From contig SVLS01000017.1 of the NCBI GenBank assembly GCA_015067835.1, forward strand, positions 3,031-44,856: a stretch of 41,826 nucleotides of DNA, in the 5' to 3' direction. Origin of the DNA: Oscillospiraceae bacterium. Its GTDB lineage: Bacteria > Bacillota > Clostridia > Oscillospirales > Oscillospiraceae. Of this stretch, positions 25,133 through 33,672 are shown in pieces; the first letter of the stretch is position 1, and the number at the start of each line of letters is the position of its first letter. A program made the position numbers and the translations under genes. Under the pieces are notes generated by a model. It was not told the origin of the DNA, did not search any database, and saw only the letters and a program-made list of their open reading frames with translations.

Positions 25133-25378
25133 TTAGGCGAGGTACTGCCGTACCAATTCCTGCAACAGCTCGTCCCGGTCAAGCTTGCAAATCAGGCTGC
25201 GGGCGTTGTTGTAGTTGGTAATATAGGTGGGGTCTTCTGTCAAAAGGTAGCCCACAATTTGATTTACGGGATTATAACCCTTTTCCTGCAGGGCGTCAAA
25301 CACCGTGCGGAGAATGCGGCGCATACTCTCTTTGTCATCGCCGGGAACTGTAAATTTCAAGGTGCTTTGGTCCGTCAT
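25133..25378 (-). CDS. ireB: IreB family regulatory phosphoprotein
   Basis: The start at 25378 follows AGGAGGT and gives 81 residues, the usual IreB (formerly DUF965) size. The core [20 protein letters not shown] and the [26 protein letters not shown] block are very characteristic. In Enterococcus IreB is phosphorylated near its N-terminus by the PASTA kinase IreK and influences cephalosporin resistance; Thr2 and Thr6 here are candidate sites. In many Firmicutes it lies near alaS and the Holliday resolvase gene, which are not seen here. It is a single-gene unit with its own promoter and terminator. Confidence 0.93.
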   Translation of the reverse strand: MTDQSTLKFTVPGDDKESMRRILRTVFDALQEKGYNPVNQIVGYLLTEDPTYITNYNNARSLICKLDRDELLQELVRQYLA

Positions 25379-25408
25379 AGTATCGACCTCCTGTGTCGTA
25401 ATACTGGT

Positions 25409-25437
25409 ATTATATCCCAAAACTGCAAAAGTGTAAA
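25409..25437 (-). promoter_or_regulatory. Promoter of ireB
   Basis: TTTACA and a perfect TATAAT are separated by 17 bp on the minus strand, between the pheT end and ireB. Confidence 0.75.
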
Positions 25438-25468
25438 GACCTGTGGTAAAAATTTTTCTTTCAGCCTA

Positions 25469-27856
25469 TCAGCGCAGAGTTGCGCCCAGCTTTTCTTCCA
25501 GAGCTTTCAGCACCTTAGCCATTACAGCATCGGAATCGGAATCCGTCAGTGTACGGTCATCTGCACGCAATTCCAAAGAAAACGCCATACTCTTTTTGCC
25601 TTCCGGCACACCGACACCGCGATAAATATCGAACAGCTTAACACCGCGCAGAAGCTTTCCGGCAGAAGCGGTAATAACATCTTCAGCGGCGGCAACCGTC
25701 AATTCCTCTGCACAGAGGATGGACAGGTCGCGACTGACGCTGGGATATTTAGGCAGGGGAGTGTAGGTAGCCTCAGGCAGACGCAAATCGAACAGCAGGG
25801 AGAAATCCAGCTCAGCGCAGTAAACATCCTCGCCAATGTCATAATTCTTGGCAACCAACGGATGAACCTGTCCGATGTAGCCCAAGTCAACACCATCCAC
25901 GCTCACCTTTGCGCAGCGACCGGGGTGATAGGAAGGATTATCCTTCACAGCGGTGTAGACTGCTTTCTTTACCCGCAAACCGGTGAAAATGGCTTCCAGC
26001 TCGCCCTTCAGAGTAAAGAAGGTTTCGTTTGCGCCGTAAGTGCCCAATACAAGCTTTTTAACCTCCCGGGGCAGAACCTCGCCTTCCACGGGCAGGTAGA
26101 TTTTTGCCATTTCATAGAGCTTTGCAGACTTGTTGTGGTAAGCGCTGTTCCGGGCAAGAATGTCCAGCATAGACGGAAGCGCAATCGTCCGCATAATGGA
26201 AGTATCTTCGCCCAGAGGGTTCTGAATCCGCAGAGCATTGCGCAGGCACGACTCTGCCGGGAGACGAATTTGATCGAAAATAGTGGGGGAGACGAAGGAA
26301 TAGGTGATGATTTCGCTATATCCCAGACTACGGCACAGCTGACCGGCCTTGCTCTCCAACAGCATAACGGGAGAATAACCGCCTTGGGTGGACATTTTCA
26401 ATTCGGATTCAGGAATTTCGTTATAGCCGAAGGAACGACCGATTTCCTCAGCGATATCTGCCATGTGATTCAGGTCAGGGCGGTAGGAGGGCACCAAAAT
26501 GTCGTCGCCATCCACTTCAATTTCCAGACGGTTCAGATACTGAATCATATCTTCGCGGGAAATTTGTGTACCCAGCAGATTATTGATTTTTTCCGGCTCC
26601 AACTTAACGGTCTTAGGCTCCGGAATATTGTTCAGCACATCAATCGTGCCGTCCAGCACATCGCCGCAATTCAGAATTTCCACCAGCTCGCAGGCACGTT
26701 CCACAGCGGGAACGGTCATCATCGGGTCAATGTTCTTCTCAAACTTGGCGGAAGCGTCGGTACGCATACCAAGTGCCAATGCAGTCTGGCGAATAGAAGT
26801 GCCGTTGAAGTTTGCAGATTCGAATACCACAGTGGTGGTATCATCCATAATTTCAGAATTTTCGCCGCCCATGATACCGGCCAAGCCAATGGCACGGGTA
26901 TCGTCAGCAATGACCAGCATACCGGCCTTTAAGCTGCGAATATTTCCATCCAGCGTGGTCAGCGTTTCGCCCTCTTCTGCTTCCCGTACCACGATTTTCC
27001 CGGAGGTAACATAGCGATAGTCAAAAGCGTGCATAGGCTGACCGTATTCCAGCATTACATAATTGGTGATGTCCACAATGTTGTTAATAGGACGGACGCC
27101 GTTGGCGCGCAGGCGTTGCCGCAGCCACTTGGGAGAGGGGCCAATTTTCACATTGGTTACCATACGGGAGGTGTAGCGGTTACACAGCTGTGTTGCAGGG
27201 ACTTCCACATCCAGTTTATCGAATACGCAGCCGGCATCAGAGCCCTTCACAGCAGGCGTGTGGTGCTTCATAGGCAAGCCAAAGGCTGCTGCAGATTCCC
27301 GTGCCAGACCGATGATGGAGTAGCAGTCGGGGCGGTTGTTGGTAATCTCAAAATCCACAATGGTATCGTCGTTGCCAATCACCTTGTTGATATCATCACC
27401 GGGCTTGCAATCCTCATCGTTGAGAATCCAAATGCCGTCAGCAAAGACGCCGGGAAGATCATTCTGGGTCAGACCCAGTTCTGCAAAGGAGCAAAGCATA
27501 CCGTTGGAAACCTCACCGCGAAGCTTGCCCTTGGTGATATGAATGCCGCCGGGCAGGTAGGAATTATGAAGTGCGGCAGGAACCAGATCTCCTTCCTTCA
27601 CATTCTGAGCGCCGGTCACGATTTGAACCGGTGCTTCGCCGCCCACATCTACCTGACAAACCCACATGTGGTCAGAATTTTCGTGACGGACGATGGATAC
27701 AACCTTGCCGACGAGGACATTCTTGATTTGCTCGTCCATCCGCTCCCAGGTTTCCACCTTTTGACCGAAAATGGTCATTGTTTCAACATATTCTTTATCG
27801 GAGATATGGGACAAATCCACGAACTCCTCGTTAATCCATTTTCTGTTGAGTTTCAT
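25469..27856 (-). CDS. pheT: Phenylalanyl-tRNA synthetase beta subunit
   Basis: The 795-residue protein has the normal PheT size and domain order. A tRNA-binding OB-fold comes first (about 40-150; NVLVGKVVSIVRHENSDHMWVC region). It is followed by the B3/B4 editing domain, the B5 domain (about 400-475), the catalytic-like core and the C-terminal FDX-ACB anticodon-binding domain (PKYPSVSRDLSIL to the end). With PheS it forms the heterotetramer that charges tRNA-Phe. The start follows AAGGAGGG, 13 bp after pheS. No clear terminator was found after the gene. Confidence 0.97.
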   Translation of the reverse strand: MKLNRKWINEEFVDLSHISDKEYVETMTIFGQKVETWERMDEQIKNVLVGKVVSIVRHENSDHMWVCQVDVGGEAPVQIVTGAQNVKEGDLVPAALHNSYLPGGIHITKGKLRGEVSNGMLCSFAELGLTQNDLPGVFADGIWILNDEDCKPGDDINKVIGNDDTIVDFEITNNRPDCYSIIGLARESAAAFGLPMKHHTPAVKGSDAGCVFDKLDVEVPATQLCNRYTSRMVTNVKIGPSPKWLRQRLRANGVRPINNIVDITNYVMLEYGQPMHAFDYRYVTSGKIVVREAEEGETLTTLDGNIRSLKAGMLVIADDTRAIGLAGIMGGENSEIMDDTTTVVFESANFNGTSIRQTALALGMRTDASAKFEKNIDPMMTVPAVERACELVEILNCGDVLDGTIDVLNNIPEPKTVKLEPEKINNLLGTQISREDMIQYLNRLEIEVDGDDILVPSYRPDLNHMADIAEEIGRSFGYNEIPESELKMSTQGGYSPVMLLESKAGQLCRSLGYSEIITYSFVSPTIFDQIRLPAESCLRNALRIQNPLGEDTSIMRTIALPSMLDILARNSAYHNKSAKLYEMAKIYLPVEGEVLPREVKKLVLGTYGANETFFTLKGELEAIFTGLRVKKAVYTAVKDNPSYHPGRCAKVSVDGVDLGYIGQVHPLVAKNYDIGEDVYCAELDFSLLFDLRLPEATYTPLPKYPSVSRDLSILCAEELTVAAAEDVITASAGKLLRGVKLFDIYRGVGVPEGKKSMAFSLELRADDRTLTDSDSDAVMAKVLKALEEKLGATLR

Positions 27857-27869
27857 TTGTCATCCCTCC

Positions 27870-28913
27870 TTAGAACTGATTGAGGAAGCGTACATCATTG
27901 TCAAAAATGAGACGCAGATCCGTAATCTTCAGTCGACCCATAGCCATACGCTCCAGACCCATACCAAAGGCGAAGCCGGAATACTTTTCCGGGTCAATAC
28001 CACAGCCGGAAAGCACCTTGGGATGCACCATACCGGCGCCCAGAAGTTCAATCCAGCCTTCACCGTGACAGGTGGAGCAGACAGCACCGTCAACTTCACC
28101 GGTGCCGTGGCACTTGTGGCACTGCATATCCATTTCACAGCTGGGCTCAGTAAAGGGGAAGTGGTGGGGGCGGAAGCGCATCACTGCATCCTGACCGTAA
28201 ATCTGCTTCATCACCGTTACAAGAGCGCTCTTTAGATTGCCCATCGTGATATTTTCTGCGACCACGAGACCCTCAATTTGATGGAACATAGGGGAGTGTG
28301 TGGCGTCTGCTTCGTCTTTACGGTAAACACGGCCGGGTGCCAGAATGCAAATAGGCGGCTTGGCATTTTCCATCACGCGAATCTGCATAGAGCTGGTCTG
28401 TGTCCGCAGAAGAACGGAGTCATCGTCCGTAAAATAGAAGGTGTCGCTGCGGTCGCGGGCGGGGTGACCCTCTTCGGTGTTCAGCTTGGTAAAGTTATAG
28501 TCGGACAGTTCTACTTCAGGTCCATCCACGATGGTGTAGCCCATACCCACAAACAAATCCTTGATCTGCTGCAGCACCTGATTCATAGGATGCTCGTGAC
28601 CCATTGTAACCGGTGTGCCGGGGATGGTAACATCAATTGCCTCGTCGGCCAGCTTTTGCTCCAGTGCGGCGGCATTGATGACAGCTTTGCGTTCCTCCAG
28701 CTTGGCTTCGATGTCTGCACGGACTGCATTGGCAACCTGACCCATTATGGGACGCTCCTCGGGAGACAGCTTGCCCATCTGCTTCAAAACGGCGGTCAGT
28801 TCACCTTTTTTACCCAAAAGGCTGACCCGCAACTCCTCCAGAGCGGCCGGTGTCTGCGCAGCATCCAATGCGGCCAAAGCCTGTACACGAATTTGCTCCA
28901 ACTGTTGTTTCAT
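27870..28913 (-). CDS. pheS: Phenylalanyl-tRNA synthetase alpha subunit
   Basis: The ATG at 28913 follows AGGAGG with 8 nt spacing; a TTG just before it is not needed. The 347-residue protein has the N-terminal coiled-coil arm (about 1-85) and the class II catalytic core with the HPMNQVLQQIKDLFVGMGY region and motif 2 (FHQIEGLVV). Two CxxC pairs follow (CHKCHGTG and CSTCHGEGW), and motif 3 is GFAFGMGLERMAMG. It is the catalytic subunit that makes Phe-tRNA. The T-box leader upstream couples expression to tRNA-Phe charging. Confidence 0.97.
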   Translation of the reverse strand: MKQQLEQIRVQALAALDAAQTPAALEELRVSLLGKKGELTAVLKQMGKLSPEERPIMGQVANAVRADIEAKLEERKAVINAAALEQKLADEAIDVTIPGTPVTMGHEHPMNQVLQQIKDLFVGMGYTIVDGPEVELSDYNFTKLNTEEGHPARDRSDTFYFTDDDSVLLRTQTSSMQIRVMENAKPPICILAPGRVYRKDEADATHSPMFHQIEGLVVAENITMGNLKSALVTVMKQIYGQDAVMRFRPHHFPFTEPSCEMDMQCHKCHGTGEVDGAVCSTCHGEGWIELLGAGMVHPKVLSGCGIDPEKYSGFAFGMGLERMAMGRLKITDLRLIFDNDVRFLNQF

Positions 28914-28938
28914 CAAAAATTCCTCCTAAAAGGTTGTA

Positions 28939-29204
28939 TAAAAAATAAAGACCTTCCATCCCATCATCGGGACGAAAGGCATTCCTTCCGCGGTACCACC
29001 CGCCATTCGCTTCAATAAGCGCAGCTTTCGGCGCAAACACGCCTTAGATTCATAACGGAATCACCCGGCACACCCTACTGTTCGTTCAGGCGGCGGCTCA
29101 TGGGAGAAGGCCCGGTATTGCACGTCAGCGGCTTTCACCATCCCGCTCTCGCTAAAAACGCAAACCAATACAAGGCAGCCCAATCTTTGCTTTTTGCATA
29201 TAAC
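28939..29204 (-). promoter_or_regulatory. T-box leader of pheS-pheT
   Basis: The minus strand carries the T-box core GGGTGGTACCGCGG and a terminator with stem 28952-28962/28969-28979 followed by a U-rich run. Stem I has GCGAGAGCGGG and a GGTG apical element. A TTC (Phe) triplet lies in the predicted specifier loop (GGGCC-TTC-TCCC), although the usual AGTA/GAA loop-E bases are not obvious. The downstream genes make a Phe-specific leader the expected case. Confidence 0.9.
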
Positions 29205-29210
29205 GAGTGT

Positions 29211-29239
29211 ATATTATCATATCAGACCGGAAAATGCAA
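29211..29239 (-). promoter_or_regulatory. Promoter of the pheST T-box operon
   Basis: TTGCAT and TAATAT are separated by 17 bp on the minus strand, just upstream of the T-box leader. Confidence 0.65.
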
Positions 29240-29263
29240 GAATTATTTCGCTTTTTTACATAA

Positions 29264-29299
29264 TTAGTCCCTGTGTATGATAACATACACAGGGACTAA
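29264..29299 (-). terminator. Perfect 16-bp hairpin after the ATP-grasp gene, probable terminator
   Basis: TTAGTCCCTGTGTATG and its complement are separated by 4 nt, 8 bp after the stop of the gene at 29308. The downstream T-run is poor (ATTATGT), so termination may be partial. Confidence 0.6.
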
Positions 29300-29307
29300 G
29301 ATAACGA

Positions 29308-30357
29308 TTATTCCCAATACTCCCGATAATGCTCCCGGAGAGACTCGAGATATTCTTTGCGCTTGTCTTTAATCAGATCCTTGCTGCGTAAAAGAGGGAT
29401 AATCTTTTCACCTCTGGGAATCTGATCAATCGCTTGTGTATTTCGGATACCGGGCTTACTGTTTGCCTCGATAATATCTGCACCGGTTTCCGTGATGGCA
29501 ATATCCCAGCCGTACAACGTACAATGGGGAAGCCGCTTATGAGCTTCCTTTACAAGATTGATAGCAATGTCCCAATTCGGGATTTGCATGCCGATGATCT
29601 GTGTTCCGGTAACCGGATGATGCGTGTAAGTATTGGAATCAAAATCCTTGCCAAAGGTTGATACGATACCGGTGGGAATGTCAATTTGAGCGCCGATACC
29701 GCCAAGGGAAAGGTTGTCTGTAATGCTGGTTTTGCTGAAGCTGGATTTGACCGCTGCGGACAGAATCTCAACTTCGCCGTTCACCAAAAGGGAAGTGATA
29801 CGGATGGAATTTACAGAGGCAGGATTTAGCTGTGCGAGAGCCGGATGCTGGCGAATGATCTCTTCACATACAATATGGTCGTTTTTGGGAATGTTGGCAA
29901 AATACTGTCTTGCAGAATCATCGTCGGTATATTCTACAATGGAAATGCCCTTTCCAAGAGAGCCACTGTCCGGCTTGACAATAATTTTTTGGTGTTTCTT
30001 CAAAAATGCAACAAATGTGTCTTCTCCGCAACGGGGAGCGAGAATGATCTCGCGGCTGAACAAATCAGGAATGAATGTGTAAAAGACATATTTCGAGCGG
30101 GTAAAGGCTTTGGTATTAATGTTGATAAATTTTTTTCGATGATGAGCAAGAAGAAAATTTTTTCTATATCGATTCCGATAATTATAAAGACCGTAATAAC
30201 AATACTCGTCCTCTTGTACCTTATAGTGTATTTTGCAAAAAAACAGGTCAGATGCTACAGACAGGTAGTCCCATTTTCCGTTTGCTACCGATTTTACAGC
30301 ATTGTGAAAAACAGCAAGCTGGTATTTTTTGCCGGATAAAAATTTTCTGATACCCAT
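29308..30357 (-). CDS. Sugar-transfer-associated ATP-grasp protein
   Basis: The start at 30357 follows CGGAGG; a longer frame upstream crosses the promoter and has no plausible protein. The 349-residue product carries ATP-grasp features: KIIVKPDSGSLGKGISIVEY (phosphate-binding lysine and Gly loop), VCEEIIRQHPALAQLNPASVNSIRI and DIIEANSKPGIRNTQ with the metal-binding Glu/Asn. This matches the ATP-grasp family found in polysaccharide clusters (sugar-transfer associated). Such enzymes join a carboxylate to an amine or other nucleophile using ATP. Here it stands alone with its own promoter, so its substrate is unknown. Confidence 0.82.
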   Translation of the reverse strand: MGIRKFLSGKKYQLAVFHNAVKSVANGKWDYLSVASDLFFCKIHYKVQEDEYCYYGLYNYRNRYRKNFLLAHHRKKFININTKAFTRSKYVFYTFIPDLFSREIILAPRCGEDTFVAFLKKHQKIIVKPDSGSLGKGISIVEYTDDDSARQYFANIPKNDHIVCEEIIRQHPALAQLNPASVNSIRITSLLVNGEVEILSAAVKSSFSKTSITDNLSLGGIGAQIDIPTGIVSTFGKDFDSNTYTHHPVTGTQIIGMQIPNWDIAINLVKEAHKRLPHCTLYGWDIAITETGADIIEANSKPGIRNTQAIDQIPRGEKIIPLLRSKDLIKDKRKEYLESLREHYREYWE

Positions 30358-30388
30358 AGTATGCCTCCGTTGTATTTTCTTCCAAACG

Positions 30389-30417
30389 ATTATACTGCAT
30401 ATAGTATGTAATTGCAA
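30389..30417 (-). promoter_or_regulatory. Promoter of the ATP-grasp gene
   Basis: TTGCAA and a perfect TATAAT are separated by 17 bp on the minus strand, about 30 bp before the start codon. Confidence 0.75.
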
Positions 30418-30448
30418 GAGAAAGTTGGATTTTGTCAACATTTCTGCC

Positions 30449-30477
30449 TTGACGAATGGTTTTGTCCGTGATATGGT
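30449..30477 (+). promoter_or_regulatory. Probable promoter of nnrD
   Basis: TTGACG and TATGGT are separated by 17 bp, about 27 bp upstream of the start codon. Confidence 0.5.
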
Positions 30478-30503
30478 TGATTCAAAGGAAAAGGGGTGAA
30501 GGA

Positions 30504-31343
30504 ATGGAATTGACCCGGGAAAAAGTCCTTTCGTTGCTGCCCGAGCGAAAGGAAGATGGACACAAAGGAAATTATGGAAGGCTGCTTCTGCTGTGCGGCA
30601 GTCGAGGCTACACCGGTGCGGCGGCTTTGGCGGCGATGGGTGCTTTGCGATGCGGCGGAGGTCTGGTGTATGTAGGTGTTCCGGAAAGCATCTATACCAT
30701 CGAGGCAATCAAGCTGACAGAAGCAATGGTATTCCCTCTGCCGGAGGAAGCAGGGATGCTGTCAGAAGATGGGACGACTCAAATTCGTCAGCTGCTGAAG
30801 AAAATGGATGCAGTCCTGATTGGCTGCGGACTGGGACAGTCCACCGGCACAAAGGCGGTTTTATCTACGGTTTTAAGGGAATTTGACGGGCCCGTGATTG
30901 TGGATGCGGACGGACTTTCTCTTCTGGCAACCAGTCCTGAACTGATGGAAAATAGAAAAGCCCCCACCATTCTGACACCCCACGATGGGGAATTCAGCCG
31001 CCTGTATCCGGATACTGACGAGGATCGTCTTACGCAGTCGATTGCGGCAGCGAAAAAATGGAATTGCATTTTGGTACGCAAGGGGCATCATACGCTGATT
31101 ACTGATGGCACTACCGTCTATGTCAATCCCACCGGAAATCCGGGAATGGCGACAGGTGGCAGCGGAGATGTGTTGGCCGGGATGATTCTTGGCTTGCTGG
31201 GGCAGGGAATTGCCCCGCTGGAGGCGGCAGCCTGCGGTGTATGGATTCACGGTGCAGCCGGCGACCGATGTGCACAACGGCTGGGGCAATATGCGATGCT
31301 GCCCAGTGATTTGCTGACAGAAGTTCATCATTTTCTGAAATAA
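30504..31343 (+). CDS. nnrD: ADP-dependent NAD(P)H-hydrate dehydratase
   Basis: The start at 30504 follows AAGGGGTGAAGG and gives 279 residues. The ribokinase-like fold is marked by GHKGNYGRLLLLCGSRGYTGAAALA at the N-terminus, ILTPHDGEFSRL, and NPTGNPGMATGGSGDVLAG with the catalytic Asp. The enzyme repairs hydrated NADH and NADPH, using ADP or ATP. The epimerase domain NnrE, often fused N-terminally, is absent, so this is the dehydratase alone and an epimerase would have to be encoded elsewhere. It may be co-transcribed with the lipoprotein gene that follows. Confidence 0.93.
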   Translation: MELTREKVLSLLPERKEDGHKGNYGRLLLLCGSRGYTGAAALAAMGALRCGGGLVYVGVPESIYTIEAIKLTEAMVFPLPEEAGMLSEDGTTQIRQLLKKMDAVLIGCGLGQSTGTKAVLSTVLREFDGPVIVDADGLSLLATSPELMENRKAPTILTPHDGEFSRLYPDTDEDRLTQSIAAAKKWNCILVRKGHHTLITDGTTVYVNPTGNPGMATGGSGDVLAGMILGLLGQGIAPLEAAACGVWIHGAAGDRCAQRLGQYAMLPSDLLTEVHHFLK

Positions 31344-31346
31344 TTT

Positions 31347-31377
31347 ACACCCTCGGTTATTTTTTAACCGGGGGTGT
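31347..31377 (+). terminator. Hairpin after nnrD, possible weak terminator
   Basis: A 13-bp stem with one G-U pair (ACACCCTCGGTTA with TAACCGGGGGTGT) starts 3 bp after the stop. No U-run follows, so read-through to the lipoprotein gene is likely. Confidence 0.5.
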
Positions 31378-31415
31378 ATATCCTATTACCACCAATGTCT
31401 GAAGGTGGGATGGAT

Positions 31416-31976
31416 GTGAAGCGAATAATCGGATTGCTTATGATAATGATATTGATATTCTCCGGCTGCAGCGCAGATTCTGAACAGATGGAAAGAGCTC
31501 TGGCTCTCCGTGGAAAAGTGCAGCAGAGCGATGTTTCCTTTGATGCCAAGGTGACGGCGGATTACGGAGATAAGGTGTATACCTTCTCAATGCATTGTCA
31601 GGGCGATAAAATCGGCAATTTGAAATTTTCTGTAACAGATCCCCAGACCATTGCCGGGATTTCCGGCACTGTTTCCAAGGAAAGCGGTAAGCTGACCTTT
31701 GATGACCAGGTGCTTTCCTTTGGGGTGCTGGCAGATGGCCTGATTTCACCGGTCTGTGGGCCGTGGGTGCTGCTGGAAACTCTGCGCAGTGGATATCTGA
31801 CCTCCTGCACTGCAGAAGGCGAGCTGCTTCGCCTGGCGATTGACGACAGCTACGAGAGAAATGCCCTTCACCTGGATGTTTGGATTGATCAGGGGGATTT
31901 ACCGCAAAGCTGCGATATTTACTGGCAGGGAAGAAGGCTTCTGTCGATAACTGTCAAAAATTTCACCTTTCTGTAA
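31416..31976 (+). CDS. Putative lipoprotein
   Basis: A GTG start at 31416 is favoured because AAGGTGGG lies at the right distance; an ATG at 31410 would touch the ribosome binding site. The product of about 187 residues has a signal sequence with lipobox FSGC near residue 18. The mature part has alternating strands (VSFDAKVTADYGDKVYTFSMHCQGDKIGNLKFSVTDP), like the outer-leaflet lipoproteins that resemble LolA/LppX-type folds, but I cannot assign a family. The position between nnrD and mazF gives no functional clue. The 138 bases after it hold no recognised element. Confidence 0.75.
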   Translation: MKRIIGLLMIMILIFSGCSADSEQMERALALRGKVQQSDVSFDAKVTADYGDKVYTFSMHCQGDKIGNLKFSVTDPQTIAGISGTVSKESGKLTFDDQVLSFGVLADGLISPVCGPWVLLETLRSGYLTSCTAEGELLRLAIDDSYERNALHLDVWIDQGDLPQSCDIYWQGRRLLSITVKNFTFL

Positions 31977-32114
31977 CTTTTAAAGGATTTTCTCCATAGG
32001 ATGTTCTGAGGGCGTTACCGTATAAATCCCGTATGTACGTGGGAAACTAGAGATAGCCGCGTTACATAGGATAAAAAGTAGCGCAGGAAATGAATTCTTC
32101 GGAGAGTGAAAGTT

Positions 32115-32480
32115 ATGGATACCACAGTGAAACGAGGAGATATTTATTATGCGGATTTATCGCCGGTGGTGGGCAGTGAGCAAGGCGGCACCCGACCGGT
32201 TTTGATTGTACAAAATGATACGGGAAACCGTCATTCTCCAACGGTGATTGCGGCGGCAATCACCAGTCAAACAGGAAAAGCAAGACTTCCAACCCATATT
32301 AACATAGCCGGCGGCAGCGTTGGTCTGAGCAAGGATTCCGTAATTTTGCTGGAGCAAATGCGAACCATAGACAAACGGCGGCTGCGGGAGCACATGGGAC
32401 ACCTAGATGACAGTCACATGGCAATGGTGGATGACGCTATTGCAGTCAGTTTGGGGCTGAGAACAAGCGGAAACGCATGA
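32115..32480 (+). CDS. mazF: MazF/PemK-family endoribonuclease toxin (EndoA-like)
   Basis: The ATG at 32115 lies behind GGAGAG; a GTG 9 bp upstream is less likely. The 121-residue product closely matches the EndoA/MazF type: [30 protein letters not shown] at residues 6-35, [13 protein letters not shown], and [17 protein letters not shown]. The catalytic pair equivalent to EndoA Arg25 and Thr48 is present as Arg27 and Thr50. The enzyme cleaves single-stranded RNA at short motifs. No antitoxin gene (MazE/EndoAI-like) lies directly upstream, where a lipoprotein gene is found instead, so the antitoxin is encoded elsewhere or missing. Confidence 0.93.
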   Translation: MDTTVKRGDIYYADLSPVVGSEQGGTRPVLIVQNDTGNRHSPTVIAAAITSQTGKARLPTHINIAGGSVGLSKDSVILLEQMRTIDKRRLREHMGHLDDSHMAMVDDAIAVSLGLRTSGNA

Positions 32481-32485
32481 ATAAA

Positions 32486-32521
32486 TCCCCCTTTGCCGCA
32501 TAAAGTGGTGGCAAAGGGGGA
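32486..32521 (+). terminator. 12-bp hairpin between mazF and the next gene, overlapping its ribosome binding site
   Basis: TCCCCCTTTGCC (32486-32497) pairs with GGCAAAGGGGGA (32510-32521). The 3' arm includes the GGGGG that would serve the TTG start at 32528. It may act as a terminator (ATCGTTTT follows) or as a translational switch. Confidence 0.5.
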
Positions 32522-32527
32522 ATCGTT

Positions 32528-32977
32528 TTGGAAGGAATCTACGATATTTACCGTGGGCAGGACAAAATCGGAAAAGCACAGGTCAGCCGGGAAGGGCTTT
32601 ACTATCGCTTTCAATGTTGCTGCGACCTGACCGGGCAGGTAATTCACCGCCTGATAGTTGCTTGTGGCGAAAAAACGGAAAATCTGGGAATTCCTGTACC
32701 GGACGGGGATGCTTTTTATTTGACAACCCGTTTGCCGGTCAGCCATTTTCCACAGGGAGAGCCGACCTTTCGGGCTGTGCCGAAGCATCCTCAGGGGCAA
32801 AAATTATGGGTTCCCATCGCGCCGGACACGCCCTTTGAGTATATTTCCCGGTTGGAAAATGCGGTAGCACAACGGAGGGAGGAGGGAATGGGAATCCTTA
32901 TTCAGGAAGAGCCAGCTCCAACTCCACGGGACAGTGATCAGAACCAAGAATATCCGAGTGAATCTTCGCATCCTTGA
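32528..32977 (+). CDS. Hypothetical protein with TTG start
   Basis: The 149-residue frame starts with TTG 7 nt after AAAGGGGG; no ATG lies nearby. The beginning MEGIYDIYRGQDKIGKAQV and the following beta-rich text look like a genuine globular protein, but I do not recognise the family. The last 27 codons overlap the 3' end of the exodeoxyribonuclease III gene on the other strand, and the tail (PTPRDSDQNQEYPSESSHP) is low-complexity, so the C-terminus may be a recent extension past a lost stop codon. Confidence 0.55.
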   Translation: MEGIYDIYRGQDKIGKAQVSREGLYYRFQCCCDLTGQVIHRLIVACGEKTENLGIPVPDGDAFYLTTRLPVSHFPQGEPTFRAVPKHPQGQKLWVPIAPDTPFEYISRLENAVAQRREEGMGILIQEEPAPTPRDSDQNQEYPSESSHP

Positions 32978-33659
32978 TGGCATTAAGCAGCCGGTTGGAG
33001 ACTACAAAATAGTCAATCCGCCACCCGGTATTCCGTTCCCGGGACTTAAACATATAGCTCCACCAGGTATAGGCCTCTGTGCGTGTGGGATACAAATACC
33101 GAAAAGAATCCGTAAAGCCTGCTTCCAGCAGTTTGGTGAAGGCGGCTCTTTCCTCGTCGGAAAAGCCGGCACTTCCCCTGTTGGAGGCAGGATTTTTTAG
33201 GTCAATTTCCTGATGAGCGACATTCAAATCGCCGCAGAGAATAACCGGCTTTTTTTCATCCAACTGCGCAAGATATTGACGGAAGGCATCTTCCCATTGC
33301 AATCGATGGGAAAGCCGGGCCAGCTCACGCTGTGCGTTGGGTGTATAACAGGTGACCAGGTAGTATTCCGGGTATTCCAATGTAATGACACGGCCTTCCG
33401 TGTCCAGCTCCGGCACGCCAATACCGTAACAGACAGCCGAAGGAGTGTGCTTTGTAAAAACAGCCGTGCCGGAATAGCCCTTCTTCTCGGCATAGCACCA
33501 GTATTGCTGATAGCCGGGCAATTCCAGTTCCACCTGACCGCTTTGGAGCTTTGTTTCCTGCAAGCAGAAAAAGTCAGCATCAATCTGATGGAAGAAATCC
33601 ATAAAGCCTTTTTGCAGGCAGGCACGCAGACCGTTTACATTCCATGAAATAAATCGCAT
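32898..33659 (-). CDS. xth: Exodeoxyribonuclease III (AP endonuclease family)
   Basis: The start at 33659 follows TGGAGGAAA and gives 253 residues. The endonuclease/exonuclease/phosphatase fold is clear: ISWNVNGLRA with Asn7, LQETKL with Glu35, CGDLNVAHQEIDLKNP, and the C-terminal YFVVSNRL...GSDHCPVELELAL with the catalytic His. Enzymes of this type cut DNA at abasic sites and degrade 3' ends in base excision repair. It is the last gene of the comEA-regulator-kinase-GerMN unit; the preceding gene ends within its ribosome binding region. Confidence 0.95.
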   Translation of the reverse strand: MRFISWNVNGLRACLQKGFMDFFHQIDADFFCLQETKLQSGQVELELPGYQQYWCYAEKKGYSGTAVFTKHTPSAVCYGIGVPELDTEGRVITLEYPEYYLVTCYTPNAQRELARLSHRLQWEDAFRQYLAQLDEKKPVILCGDLNVAHQEIDLKNPASNRGSAGFSDEERAAFTKLLEAGFTDSFRYLYPTRTEAYTWWSYMFKSRERNTGWRIDYFVVSNRLLNAIKDAKIHSDILGSDHCPVELELALPE

Positions 33660-33672
33660 GGTATTTCCTCCA

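Noticed and set aside
25103..26932. Plus-strand frame of 609 codons
   Set aside because: It is antisense to ireB and pheT; the text is rich in Gln, His and Ile without domain features.
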